Part shown: positions 12,001 to 47,647 of the stretch, piece after piece
How the letters are laid out: each line of letters begins with the position of its first letter
How positions within the stretch are numbered: the stretch's first letter is position 1
From: Amphibalanus amphitrite
Taxonomy: Eukaryota; Arthropoda; Thecostraca; Balanomorpha; Balanidae
Reading direction: 5' to 3'
Length of the DNA: 64,000 nt
Assembly (NCBI RefSeq): GCF_019059575.1
Contig: NW_024881539.1
Coordinates: 496,001 to 560,000, forward strand
Notes under the pieces: generated by a model
What the model saw: only the letters and a program-made list of their open reading frames with translations
Databases searched by the model: none
What the model was told of the DNA's origin: nothing
Made by a program: the position numbers and the translations under genes

Positions 12001-13091
12001 ATGGACGGACGAACGGATGAAGAAACAGACGTATGGACGGACAGACGGACAGGTAGATGGGCGGACGGATGGACGGACGGACGGACAGACGGTTGGATTG
12101 ATAGACGGACGCATATGAAGTGATTGATGAACGGGGCATATGGAGAGACGGATGGAAGGACAGACGGGGCGAATAGACGAATAGGCGCACGAAAAGGCAG
12201 GCAGACGGGAATATGGACGCACGGACGGATGGATGGACTGAGACGGACTGATCGACGGTGGGACGGAAGGACGGACTGACGTGCAGATGAACAGACAGAC
12301 GGACGGTTAGACAGACGGACGTATGGACGCATGACGAGATGGACGGGAGGGCAGACGGACGGACAGATACTACCAATGGGTAGACAGTCGAGAATATGGA
12401 CGGGACGACGGATGGATGGACTCATACTAACGGACAGACGGGTCCAAACAAATGCAGTCAAGGATCAAGAACACGGCTTTGGAGGCGATACTTATAGCCT
12501 AGAAAGTACCGAAATATTCTGCGAAGGCGTTTCGTAACGCCGACTCCAATTACGCCCAATATCAGCCGTCAAGCGGATGTGAACCCGAGTGCAACGTACC
12601 GGTATCCGCGAGTAGGACGGGATCCAGTCCAGTGGTGCCTCGTCCTCGGCAATGCCACCGCTGCCGCTGCCCTCGTCCAGCCCATCACGGCGAGTCGTCT
12701 TCGTATGGGGTATCAACTCCCCGGAGGCCAGGCTGGTGCCCGGTCCGAGCCCCGAGTAGGTCTGCTCACTCTCAGCGGCCTGACGGCGGCCGCGGCGACG
12801 CTGTGCCGCGGGGGCAGACACGGGCGGAGGGGTCAGCAGCTCACCGCCAGAGAACTCGGCATGTCGGCCGTGCGATGCCTGCGTCGCCTTCACGAGGAGT
12901 TCAGTCACATGGCTGACCGCCTGTCGCTCGGCGCGGCTCGCCCGCTCGGCACACACTCGATCGGCATCGGTGAGGCCGTGCCGCAACAGGAGAAACCCAG
13001 CGAGCTGCGCGGCCGTCAGCACTGCCACCAACACATACAGCAGCGCCACGTGCGGGAAGCGCCAGCCGCTCTTGGCCGCCGGCTGCTCCAT
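2853..13091 (-). CDS. Type II transmembrane collagen-immunoglobulin protein (colmedin-like), 3'-incomplete
   Basis: Nine exons (minus strand: 13091-12600, 8508-8403, 8038-7931, 7185-7024, 6045-5992, 5697-5569, 4715-4572, 3873-3745, 3037-2853) join in phase into 1509 nt, 503 codons, without a stop. Seen: a cytosolic start with [10 protein letters not shown], a hydrophobic segment at about residues 14-36 with no signal peptide (type II topology), a basic RRRGRR site at about 98-103 that furin could cut, an acidic Ser-Gly stretch (EGSGSGG, about 140-146), a Cys-containing hinge, 50 uninterrupted Gly-X-Y triplets, two NTT glycosylation sites, a complete Ig domain and the first half of a second. 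Known: colmedins (gliomedin, UNC-122, fly CG6867) combine a type II anchor, collagen and olfactomedin, and gliomedin is shed by furin. Inferred: the missing 3' exons may encode an olfactomedin domain. The start at 13091 is chosen for its gccATGG context and position just before the membrane segment. An alternative is another membrane collagen with Ig domains. Confidence 0.8.
3063..3305 (-). mobile_element. tRNA-derived SINE with poly(A) tail
   Basis: Read on the minus strand, the head is GGCCCTGGTGGCGCAGTCGG, which contains the A box. A B box (GGGTTCGATTCCC-like) follows about 50 bp later, then a unique body, ending in a run of 12 A. This is RNA polymerase III promoter architecture without a folded tRNA body, so it is a SINE and not a tRNA gene. 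No clear target duplication was seen. It sits in the intron just before Ig exon 9. Confidence 0.85.
3745..3873 (-). CDS. Collagen-Ig gene, exon 8: second half of Ig domain 1
   Basis: It encodes [20 protein letters not shown] and LYRCIAYNG, which supplies the F-strand Cys after the usual D-x-G-x-Y-like turn (here SGLYRC). Donor CATGT|GTGAGT. Joining to the flanking exons is phase-consistent. Confidence 0.83.
3874..4571. other. Intron of the collagen-Ig gene
   Basis: Contains a pyrimidine-rich low-complexity stretch (plus strand about 4427-4530, CTCCCTC-type). No other feature was recognised. Confidence 0.6.
4572..4715 (-). CDS. Collagen-Ig gene, exon 7: first half of Ig domain 1
   Basis: It encodes [20 protein letters not shown] and then the ITWDNPDG core, that is, the B-strand Cys and C-strand Trp of an I-set Ig domain. 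Acceptor CGCCAG|CGA, donor AAAG|GTGCGT. Confidence 0.83.
4716..5568. other. Intron of the collagen-Ig gene
   Basis: No repeat or further exon was recognised in this intron. Confidence 0.5.
5569..5697 (-). CDS. Collagen-Ig gene, exon 6: end of collagen helix and linker
   Basis: Acceptor GGCCAG|GTC, donor CCGAC|GTCAGT. Eight triplets ending GIPGIN are followed by a linker with two NTT glycosylation sites and a hydrophobic LLIPPWIAR. The phase joins exactly to the first Ig exon. Confidence 0.83.
5992..6045 (-). CDS. Collagen-Ig gene, exon 5: six Gly-X-Y triplets
   Basis: The exon is exactly 54 nt, with acceptor GTTCCAG|GCG and donor GTCG|GTAAGT. It encodes charged triplets [18 protein letters not shown]. 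Confidence 0.87.
6046..7023. other. Intron of the collagen-Ig gene
   Basis: No recognisable element. The open frames here show no codon pattern or domain. Confidence 0.5.
7024..7185 (-). CDS. Collagen-Ig gene, exon 4: 18 Gly-X-Y triplets
   Basis: The exon is 162 nt (3 x 54), with acceptor TTACAG|GCA and donor GATG|GTCAGT. Many triplets are GXD or GXP ([13 protein letters not shown]). Confidence 0.87.
7186..7930. other. Intron of the collagen-Ig gene
   Basis: A GC-rich patch lies around 7430-7570. Nothing further was identified. Confidence 0.5.
7931..8038 (-). CDS. Collagen-Ig gene, exon 3: 12 Gly-X-Y triplets
   Basis: The exon is 108 nt (2 x 54), with acceptor TTTGCAG|GCG and donor AAAG|GTGAAG. 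The first glycine codon is split after its first base. Proline-rich triplets such as [10 protein letters not shown] are visible. Confidence 0.87.
8403..8508 (-). CDS. Collagen-Ig gene, exon 2: Cys hinge and first Gly-X-Y triplets
   Basis: Acceptor CCTTAG|GCG (phase 0), donor AAAG|GTGAGG (phase 1). It encodes [20 protein letters not shown], so two cysteines precede the collagen helix and may cross-link the trimer. Six Gly-X-Y triplets follow. Confidence 0.85.
8509..11310. other. Large first intron of the collagen-Ig gene (left part)
   Basis: Mostly unique sequence without recognised exons. Near 10801-10862 a short inverted repeat of GACAGACGG-type units (GTCTGTCCGTCCGTCTGTCC against GGACAGACGGACAGAC) foreshadows the minisatellite that follows. 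Confidence 0.5.
11311..12450. repeat. Degenerate ACGG/ACAG minisatellite (~1.1 kb)
   Basis: The plus strand is built of 4-bp units, mainly ACGG, with ACAG, GCGG and ATGG variants. Because three units make 12 nt and the unit has no stop in any frame, several long open frames overlap on both strands (minus-strand products read RPSV/CPSV repeats). These are artefacts of the repeat. It lies in the first intron of the collagen-Ig gene. Confidence 0.9.
12600..13091 (-). CDS. Collagen-Ig gene, exon 1: cytosolic tail, membrane anchor, furin-like site
   Basis: The exon covers residues 1-164. The start codon at 13089-13091 sits in gccATGG. The hydrophobic run [20 protein letters not shown] follows after about 16 residues. 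RRRGRR and an acidic Ser-Gly segment come next. The exon closes at ATACCG|GTACGT in phase 0. Confidence 0.8.
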
Positions 13092-13564
13092 GGCGGACCG
13101 AGCAGCGCCCGCCGCCGCCGACGACTGAGCGCCGTCGACGCGTCGGAACCGACGGCCGACGGACGGAGCGACGCGTCGGCAGCGCGCCAACGCAGGAAAT
13201 AGCCGCCGGTTTTGTAGAGCGTGCGCCGCGGCACGGGGCCGGCGCGGACACACACACACACACCTGATAGCTGGTTCATCTTGTTCATCAACAGTACGAC
13301 TGTTTTACTGACAAGGGATGTCAGCGGGTCAGGATGTGCACAGTGCACACGATCGGCACACTCGTATAAGGGCTGCCAGACGTGTTTGAGACTGACCGAA
13401 GCGGTATGGGTCCCGGTGAACAGTCATTAACCGGTGTCAATTTTTTACACGTGATATCCAATTGCTTGTCTATCGGTTGTGGTCTCGTCAACTTGAGCGC
13501 CACAAGCGACGGCATTTTTTTAGACGGTTGTGGTATCCAAACCCTCTAGCGCATTGTTTGTCAT

Positions 13565-13648
<84 letters not shown>

Positions 13649-14421
13649 GCACCCGCTTGCTCGAGTCGCTAAGGCGCTGGATCAAAGACGTTCAAAGATG
13701 AACTCAAAACTGTTTGAGACACTTGAATGATAGTGTTTCAGAATGCAAACAGTGGAATATTGCTTCATGTCATTTTTTTTTCGTTCAGCGCATTTCGAGA
13801 ACATATATGGTTCAGCGCATTTCATAGCAACATCAACCGCAATTGACATTGGCCAAAGCCGCATTTCTTTATCATTATCTCGCCCTTGAAAGCCAAGACT
13901 ATGATGCATACTTACATGCATGCCTCGGGTCTATCAACAGCTCACCTGGTCACCGGGTCGTCCTACGCCCAAACCCTCTTTGCGTGGAGCCGGTTCGTGT
14001 TACAGGCCACAGCGTTGTGTGGACGAGTTCGCGGATATTTGAAATGAAACTCTGTGGCGAAGTGTGCCGTCACGGATAACCGAATGGTATCAGATGACGG
14101 AGCATTGACAGCCAGTCCCCACAGTCGTCTCATTCGCCCTCGTTTTGATCCATCATGGAGCGCGAGGGAGGTTTTAAATGCGTAGCGAGACGACTCACGT
14201 AACACAAACATTGCCCTCCGATCAATAGGTACGAATGAATTGAGAGGCAAGTTGCGGAAACTGTGTTCAACCAACTGACAGAATATCTCGGGGAACTGCG
14301 TGGCTCATGTGAGCGCCATGGAAGCTCGAGGTAAGGGTCATGTCATATGAGTTTCAGATGGGTCGTAACAAGTAACACAAAATGCAGCTACCGGCAAACC
14401 GTAGTATGACAAATCGATGTA
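13092..14421. other. 5' flank of the collagen-Ig gene
   Basis: The first 180 bp are very GC- and CpG-rich and probably contain the 5' leader and core promoter of the minus-strand collagen-Ig gene. No TATA box was assigned. A short (CA)n run lies at 13249-13263 and a (GA)n tract further right. Confidence 0.45.
13569..13647. repeat. (GA)n microsatellite
   Basis: An uninterrupted AG/GA dinucleotide tract of about 79 bp. The open frames through it are low-complexity artefacts. Confidence 0.97.
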
Positions 14422-14812
14422 CACTGTACAGCCCTCTGCAGACTGCGTGGTAGGTATTCTTTTTTCGACAAAACCGAGAATAACGCGAATACTATGCTAT
14501 CGGGCACTCGGAAATCGTAACAGCAAGATGCGCGAGACTTCGCAGCTCAGCTTGGCATTATCACCGTATGCATTTTCCATCCAGTTTGACAACAAAACCC
14601 AAAAGTTTATATTTGCCCCCAAAACGAATTTTTACATTTTGTTGCCACACAAGGCGTATGCTTTGTTTATTGATAGGCCCTATCGAAGGAGTGGAGCATG
14701 GCGCATCTATTTGCAGTGAGTTTCGACCGACTGATAACATGTCTTTTGAATTATTATCAGTTTTGTCGGAAAAAGAAAACCTACCACGCAGTCTGCTGAG
14801 GGCTGTACATTG
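14422..14812. mobile_element. TA-flanked MITE (391 bp)
   Basis: Imperfect terminal inverted repeats of roughly 60-70 bp: left CACTGTACAGCCCTCTGCAG, right (reverse complement) CAATGTACAGCCCTCAGCAG. Both continue with an ACTGCGTGGTAGGT block and a CGACAAAAC block. TA lies on each side, as expected for a Tc1/mariner-type target. There is no coding capacity. Confidence 0.7.
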
Positions 14813-16557
14813 TACCTACATAGGCTGCCGCTGCACCCATTCGGGGCTACATGCCTCACATTTTTTGTCCTCACTTTCATGTCACTTTCGCATCATGATG
14901 TTGCAAAATAATGAAGACTGCCATAATTCGATAATCACGAAGCAGAATCTTTCGCTCGATGTGAAGTGACACTGGACACATGTATGGGTGGCTTAGCATC
15001 GTTAGAAATGCATCAGTCGATCGATTATAATGCTGCTGCAGGGACGCCTATGGAGTGCCTCAGTTTGAGCACGGCGGACATTCATTTATCTTGGCATCGA
15101 CAAAAGCCGGGAAACAGGCGATTATACCACGCTATGTATTTTTCAACACAATATCGTATGACATCGATGCTAGTGGAAAACTAAGATGTCGTCGCATTAA
15201 GTACAATAAATAATAACATATAACCAGCTCTGCATCTGATTGGTTGACATAAGAGAACTGCGTACAGTACACAACATCGGCCACTAATTTCACAACATGA
15301 ATCAACATACCGCGGTGATCTATGTTCTACACGTAATACTGTCCTGGAGCTAGCCGTCAAAATAAATAAATACAAGACTACGGCATTATATATCTCTGTT
15401 CTGACTGCCCACAATTCGGATCCACCGGCGGTTTTTCGGAGCGTTCACGCTCGGCGCGGCCCGGGGCCGGCTCACGCTCTGCACCGCTCGCTGTTCGCTC
15501 CAGGGCGGCGGCCGTCAGCTGATTACGCGTCTCTTCCACAGGTTGGCAGCAGGCCGGGGTGGCGGGCGCCAGCGGCCACCCACGCCCCTCCCCGACCTGC
15601 GACACCGGGGTCATTTACACCCCCCCCCCCCCCACAAACGGCCCCAGCTACAGAGGAGACAGAGAGCGGGCGGCCCGCGGACAGAGTGAGGAGGCTGAGG
15701 CAGAGTGGCGGAGAGACCCCGGACGGACAGACGTAGGCGGGCCGCGCGGACCCGCCTGGAAAGAGAGAGCGCGGACGGCCAGACTGACAGACTGCTCACA
15801 ACTGTGACTGTGAGTTGGGTTTTTAGGCGGGCGCTGCAGCTCAGTAGGCTTTCAAGCGTCCCAGGCTATCATGTAGGCTACCTGTGACTGTGAGCACGTG
15901 CAGAACAACACGTGTGGTGGAAGAGAAACAGCGAGATTTCTGTGCGGGAAAGAAGACGGTTCACTGACACACCAACAACACTACTGCGCCACTGATCGCC
16001 ACCGACGCGCCTAGTTCGTCGCCATTTGCGCCAACAAGCCATCCACGACCGGCGACTTGCAGGCCTTCAGCCTCCCCAACATTGTCATCCACATTAACAC
16101 AGATCCATCAATACAGATCACGTGCAAAGGGTGCTCTGAACACCTCACACATGGACGTGATTTTTGGCCACACGGCACAGCGTTTCATCACCAATCGACG
16201 CATATATGTATAACCAACACAATTTGCCTCTTCTGTCATCTATAAAACAATAATCTATGGGTAAGGCATGTTGCTAGCGGAACCCACGCACGGCCCAGCT
16301 GCGATTCTACGTCACGTCAGCGCGCGCTCCCTGCCGTCGTAAAGTGTGCGTGTGGCGCGGGACCAATACTGAGAGGTGCGCAGCTCACTCGCTCGCTCTC
16401 TCGCTCAGCACACACCCTCCTCCCACACACACGGCGCGCCGGACACCCCAGTTGAGCTGCCACCGCGTGGCGGGCGTCGCCCTTCGCCGGTCACCGGTCG
16501 CGCCCCGGTGCGCGGCGTCAGATCACAGAGAGAAGCGGGGCGCCGCGGCCAGCGCGT
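14813..16557. other. Intergenic DNA between OATP stop and collagen-Ig promoter region
   Basis: It should contain the OATP 3' untranslated region next to 16557. No convincing polyadenylation signal close to the stop was found. GC-rich blocks lie at 15415-15780, with a C-run of about 14 at 15619-15632. No gene was recognised. Confidence 0.45.
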
Positions 16558-41430
<24,873 letters not shown>

Positions 41431-41434
<4 letters not shown>

Positions 41435-41533
41435 TCGACTGGAAACAGAGAGAAACATCGGTCAGGGTACCACTCGCATCATTCGACTGGAAACAGAGCG
41501 ACACACCTGACACCGGTCATGGTATCACTCGCA
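41431..41533. repeat. Tandem duplication (48-bp offset) carrying two splice acceptors
   Basis: TCATTCGACTGGAAACAGAG occurs at 41431 and 41479. On the minus strand each copy reads CTGTTTCCAG|TCGAATGATG. The lower copy is the acceptor of OATP exon 1; the upper one offers a second acceptor 48 nt earlier. Confidence 0.75.
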
Positions 41534-44500
41534 AAGGGAAGAGCGACAGGCAGACGCAGGGGTCAGAAACGTCAGTCACTGACATGAGCGGTGGTGGGTG
41601 GCACGGCCCGACAGTGTCAGAACACGCTAGCATGACAGGTGACAGGAGAGTCAGCTCATTATTAGATGGGTAGGTCATAACCCGGTCATGGTCGCGTGAA
41701 GGTCAGATTAAATGGATCGCACTCAGTTCACAGCCACGTTTATCGGAACAATTTTAGGCCCGATCAGATTGTGATCGGGCCTAATCATTCTTCACTTCGA
41801 TCGCTGCTCGAACAGGCAATAAAGTGATACTGTCAAAACGAACCTCGGAGTTACCTACAGCATTTCACAATACCAGGCTACACCGCCCGTCAGCCGGGTC
41901 AAATTTACAACAAAGCGGACAAAGTGCATCGCCCCCAAGTAACAACTCTACGGTACCATCGCAGCTGCTGATGGCGACACAAAGAGAAAACAGTATCAGT
42001 GCTACCACAACAACGCCCAAATTACAGACCGACGACAAATTAGAGTTCGATCGCTCCAAGGCCAGTAGCGGGAAACAGTTCGAGCACCGCTGCCTTCCGG
42101 ACACAAACCCTGGCCACAAAGGCCGAGCTGCGGCAGAATGGCCGCAGCTTTATCGCGCAGGACCGGATGGCGACAAAGAGTGGCGCACTTAGGAGGCGGC
42201 GACGGCAAAACCGGCGCATGATGGCGACGCTGATGATGATTACGCCACGGGATAGCGGGGAGGGAATGTGTAGATTTAGAAGGCCGTGGAGGCGGGGTGG
42301 GATGGGTTGTGTGTGGAACCACTGTGTATGTTGGGACAAAGGATCGGGGGGGGGGGGCATAACGGGAGAAACACTAAACGGATGCAGGAGCGAGGTAACG
42401 GTAACACCAGCGTTGAGTTGCATGTCGATGTCGTTGCCGTGCTGGGTGTGGCCTAGTGAAACAAAACACCGACGCACGATGAGCTGGCGCTTTTGGTCCG
42501 AGAGGGTGAATGACCGTACTCTGCAAATGTCAATAATGCGGACAGACGGTCCTGATGCGGATGCCATGTCCTGATCATTACTGCAGAGTACACACGGAGC
42601 TTTCAGTTGAGAACTAAGTAGCCTATATTTCTGGCACTCGGCAGTCCAACCCAACGTCTGCTCGGCAAGCAGTACCGCATCCGGCTGATACCGCACATTC
42701 ACACCAGCTGGCTGTGGCGGAAGCACGCGGGACCTGCACGCACGCCATCGCACGGAGCACGGGCGGTCGGCCGCGTCAAACCGTGCCAGCACAGCACGCC
42801 GCGTGCACGGCACCAGAACGGCACGGCTCCACACGGCCCGTGCACAGCCCGGCCGCAGGCCCACACGCAGCACAATCCTTCCACCAACAGCCGGCCGGTC
42901 GTCGTCCAGGAAACCGCGACCGGTGAAAGTCGCCGGCGACACGCGAGCGGCGACGATCTACCGAATGTGTCCTCACGCCCGGCTGCCATTGAGCGGCTGT
43001 GTTCCTCAGGGCGCAGGGCGTGCCGCTCTGCCCGGGACCACCGATCAGCTGGCGACGCGACGGGGGGGGGGGGGGAGAGGGAGCGGGCCAACTGGTCGAT
43101 ATGAAGACAAGGCGCCCGGTGCCGCCGATAGGTACCCAGGTATCGACGCAGCGGCGGCGACGGGGCGGAACGGAGCCACGTGAGACGGCGCCGGTCAATA
43201 CGATGGTTGCTCAGTGCTCACGAATCACGATCCGACTATATTTTCATGACAGCCATCTGCGAACCGTGAAGGTTTGGCCAAGAACGGATCTGAATAAGAC
43301 AAACGTGTGAAGAAGCCAATTAGAAGCAATGCTAAAACAAGAGCGAGCGGACGTTATTTGTTTCTCAGATGTGTCAAGTCCGGCGGGTCACGCCGGGTAG
43401 GGTTGTGGCTGTATGCAAAGGTCGGGTCGGGTCACCGGTCACTGCTGAATACCGACCCTCTGACGGCTGTGACGGCGGACCAGGTGAGTCACCGTCGGTC
43501 AGCCGGCCGCTCAGCTGACGCCCGGATGTGCACCTGGCTCAGTGACTGGAATGGGCGTGTCGCCAGACAGGTGCCACCGCCATAGTCACGCATTATCAGC
43601 CGGGCGCCGCCCCTGGCGCCGGCCGGTGCAGCTGGAAACCCAGCTTTAGTGACCACACTGAGCCTGTATTTCCCCACAGACTGCAAAATACAGCGCCAGC
43701 TGACAAAGGAAAATGCTGAGGCCGCAGGCCGAGCTGTAATTCTATTAGCGGAGCCGAAATTCATGACACTAATATAGACCTAAGATTGCAAGCGCTGCCA
43801 GATGATAAATGATAAATGTGTTTGAAGCGGAGCTGGCCGAAATTATTCACGCCGCATGATGTGCCGAGATTTCATTCCATGTTTAAGCACGGACCCCACT
43901 CGAGGAAACAGACCATATAACACCGCCGACGGTGCCTCTACGTCTTTTCCGGCAGTGCCATCCATTTCGTCTTCTATTTGAGGTTCAGAGCAGCTCAGCC
44001 AGCAGAAGCGTCATCATTCCTCGATCGAGCCAAGTTCCACCGCGCTCCAACCGCCATTTCCAGGCCCTCAAGTTCAAGGCCGCCCTAGAGGACCGCTTCA
44101 CGAGTTCCATGAATAAGTAACGGCGCGGCAGGGGCGGTCGTGGCGCGGCCGGCCGCCATCAGTCGTCGCTGTCGTGCCATGCGGCACTGAAACTGAGCGC
44201 AGCCGCGCTGAAGAAGGACCGGCATTAGCCGAGCATTTCCCAGAGTGCTGCCGCCGCCGCACGGTGGATAGCCGGACGAGCGTCCGACACTACGACCGAC
44301 AAACGAGAGCTGGTCAGGCAGACAGGCCTGATAAAGACTCATTCCACTCGGATATCTATCTAAATGGAGATCATAATCGTGACATCCACCGCTCTCGACA
44401 TGGTTCCTATGCATGGCAGGAGCTATATTGGGTCCCAATTCATACACCCGGATGCTGCAGGCAGCTGGGCACCTGGCTAGAGCTAAGTTCAGCCGGACGT

Positions 44501-46071
44501 CGCCGCTCTATATGCCTTCGCAAAATCGGGCTGCTGTCGGCAGCGCCCTCTGATCCCGGGCAGAGAGTTGCCAGACAGTTGCCACGGGTGTCCAACGCGA
44601 CCTTCCGTTGACCCCATCACAAGTCTACCGAGTGACCCAGCCCTCTCGCCCGACCAACGACCTGCCCGGCCACTAAAACAGACGACAAAAAGCCTGTCAT
44701 CATAGCTCATCGTCCAGCGACCTTCATCGAGCCTCACTGGAAACAATTTTCAAAGTTCCCCAGAGTTTCAGCGCTTCGTCACCGGCCGTGATACCGTCTT
44801 TATTGCACATGCCATGACACTGGACCGTTAGAAGGAGACCGCTACTGAGCAGGGCCGATTGCCAGCCGCACTACCGTCCGCACCAGCCGGTCCAACTTAC
44901 GTGCGTTGAGCAGTTAGCAGTCGCCGTCAAATTCCAGTCACAATACGAACAATCGTTGTGTTGAACGCTGGTCGAGCGGTTCAATAGCGGTTCGGCTACG
45001 TGAGTTCGAGAGGGTTTCTGCAGGCCACGGTCACGAATGCAATTTCATATCACCGCTGAGCTAGCGCCGCGTAACTCACATGCGCGCAATATCACGTCCT
45101 GGTGTTTCAACCCCGAGCTTTTGCAGACCATCGTCCAACGCCCACTGCCCGAAGCCCACTGCTCGCCGCCCACCGCCCACTATACATCGCCCGACGTCCG
45201 TTCGCCGCCAGCCACCAACCCTTCAACACCCATCGCACATCAGCCACCACTTACGATCCATCGACTGCACCCTCTCCCACCCCAACAGAGGACAATACTC
45301 CCCAAGCCGCGTCCATTCCCGTCCCCTCGTCAACGCACTGGGTCACCATCGTATGCGATAAAGAACCGATCCGGCCAACAAACAACGCATCACGAATAAC
45401 GTACGAGGCACGACGGCCTCCTCAATGGCAACGCGGTCGGTGCTTGGAGGCGAAAACACGCTCCGGGACAGAGGAGCGGCGCACAGTCGCTGGCCGGCGG
45501 CCAACTGGGCTCCTGCCGGTCCATCGCCTCTATTGGCGACGGGCAAACAGAGCTGAGTGACTACCGGAACCAGCGGCGCGGGGTGAGGGAGGGACCCTCT
45601 GAGTAGGCCTCCCGGCGATAACGACAACACTGCGGCACAACATGGCGTGGGCAACACAACAGACGGCCAGCCACATTCAGCGCCAAGGCGGCAAGTTCCG
45701 GCTCTTTGCATAAACCAGAGTCGTTTGTGCGTGTGCTGTGGTCACGCTCTGGGTCTGCAGAGTATTCCACCACCACATCGACCAGGCTCATCGGAATCCG
45801 TCCATCACGCATCCGGGAAGCTGGGCTTCAGGGAGGCCGTGCCGCAGTTCCTGTACGTGACGGGACAGTAAGTACGTGACGGGATTTGGCTGCAGCTTGT
45901 CTGACAATCCCGCCCGGAGAGTGGAGACAGCACCACCCATCTCAATGTTGGCGAGGGGATTATTGCATCAGCGATCGACATATGACACATGGCATACGCC
46001 TACATCATTTGCTGCAATTAGATAACCGGATTTTGACAGACACGATTGGCAACTTAGTTCTGAGATAAACA
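41534..46071. other. Upstream flank of OATP, no supported gene
   Basis: GC-rich, CpG-rich blocks (about 42670-43200, 44100-44300) could host a non-coding first exon and promoter, but no site could be fixed. A perfect 31-bp hairpin lies at 41754-41784, and G-runs at 42346-42357 and 43062-43074. Long open frames here (for example 42040-42942 minus) lack recognisable domains. Confidence 0.5.
41754..41784. repeat. Perfect 13-bp stem hairpin
   Basis: TTAGGCCCGATCA, a 5-nt loop, TGATCGGGCCTAA. A terminator is not expected here in a eukaryote. Confidence 0.85.
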
Positions 46072-46075
46072 TTAA

Positions 46076-46572
46076 AGGGACTATCCCACCTTTAACATGG
46101 GGTTTGAGTTGAGATAGCCAAGTTTGCGGCGAGGTTCAGAAACCACTATCTATCTAGGTTGCAACCCCCGCGGCCTCTTGGTGTTGAAGAAATTCGTTCC
46201 CTTCATTTGAAAATGGGCCTTGTACAAGGCCCTATCTTCAACATGGAACGACCGTTAGTGTGACGTCACCTCGTTTAGTCATTCTGATTTAAATGGGTTT
46301 GTTCGTTGACAAATCGCTTAAAACTTGGTCTGAACTTTGTTGTGGTGCCTACAGAGTAAAAAGAATCAGCTTTATGACAGTAATGTGGCCTGGGGAAGGA
46401 GGTAATTTTGGGCTGTGACGTCACATATTTGAAAGTTCGTATTGGGAATATGGGAAGCCTAAGATGTTTATTGAAAAATAAATGCCAGAACCGTGTTCCT
46501 GGTCATCCAATCTATAAAGTCGGGCACAATTTAACTGGTGTTAACAACATTTTAGAAGGTGGGATAGTCCCT
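46076..46572. mobile_element. 497-bp MITE, copy 2 (TTAA-flanked)
   Basis: Same length and orientation as 27791-28287, with roughly 98% identity by eye, flanked by TTAA at 46072-46075 and 46573-46576. It sits upstream of the OATP gene. The similarity implies recent transposition of the family. Confidence 0.9.
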
Positions 46573-46771
46573 TTAACCTACATCCGCACTAAAGCCTTGT
46601 AACCAAGTGCATAATGCACTAATGCAGCATGTCATGATGACGACTGGCATTAGTGACATCTTCACTCATGCACTGTAAGGTTTCTTTGAAACTGTGACTT
46701 TGCTGGCCTCACGTCGGCTTGTGGCTTCTACTACCGTCAGCCTTCTGCCACCATTTGTCACTCATCATTAA

Positions 46772-47643
46772 CCCTATTAGTGGCAGGGGGGGGGGGGGTT
46801 GTTTTCATCCACCCCTCAGGTTTTTCGGGAATATCTCCGAAACCGCTGAAGCTACGAAGCTGAAATTTTCTGACTTTTCCTAAAACTAAATGGGGCACAT
46901 TCCCTGAAAATTTCAAGTTCATAACTTTACCAAGGGCGGCTCCAGAGCACTGGGAATTGGGGGGTCCTATTCGTGAAGCGAGTCATTTGGGCGATGATCA
47001 CGATGCTGATGTATTATAACTGTATGCACCAGTTTTATCATGTGATAACATATACAAAGTTATTGTGCATCCTCTTTTGACACGTTTTTGCTATAATAGG
47101 CGGATCCAGGCGTCCAAAAAGGGGGGTTATGTTTTACCTCCCAACATAGGTGCCCTGACACCGCCTATGCATGACCAATACAATTGTAGTCGTTCTCTCA
47201 TAAGAAAATTGTAACATAACAAGACCATTACCACCCTTTTTAGAAACAGTACCAACAAAAACCTTATTTGCTATACTTTTTGTGTACCCCCAATCTCAAT
47301 GATCTGTATCCGCCTATGATTTTTGAAAATGCATATTTTTAGGATCCATGTGAATTCCTGGTTCATTCTTTATCGATCGGCAAAAGTTGCGTTAAGATTG
47401 GTTCAGAAACCTGGCCGTGATAAGCAGTCTAAAATGTATCTGCAATTTGCCCGTTTTTACCCCCCTCAACCCCCCTTTTGACATTTTCTTATTTTTTTTT
47501 AGAAATGTAGATCACGTTGAGCGAAGTCGAATGCCGTTTGAATTTTGAAAATCGGCCCGTTAGATCTCGAGATATCAAGGGGGGGTCGTAAACAGCCCCC
47601 CCTGCCACTAATAGGGGTAGCCAGGAGCCTGCCACTAATAGGG
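46772..47643. mobile_element. piggyBac-like non-autonomous element (872 bp)
   Basis: Starts CCCTATTAGTGGCAGGGG and ends with CCTGCCACTAATAGGG, flanked by TTAA at 46768-46771 and 47644-47647. CCCT-type ends plus a TTAA target are the piggyBac hallmark. The right terminus is duplicated (CCTGCCACTAATAGGGGTAG precedes the final copy). No transposase is encoded. Confidence 0.85.
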
Positions 47644-47647
47644 TTAA

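Noticed and set aside
10964-12376. 470-codon minus-strand open frame (RPSV/CPSV repeats) and overlapping 367-, 218- and 101-codon frames
   Set aside because: They arise from the ACGG-type minisatellite, whose unit lacks stops in all frames. No domain, start context or splice logic.
42040-42942. 300-codon minus-strand open frame
   Set aside because: GC-rich DNA with overlapping frames on both strands, no recognisable domain and no hydrophobic or repeat pattern of a real protein.
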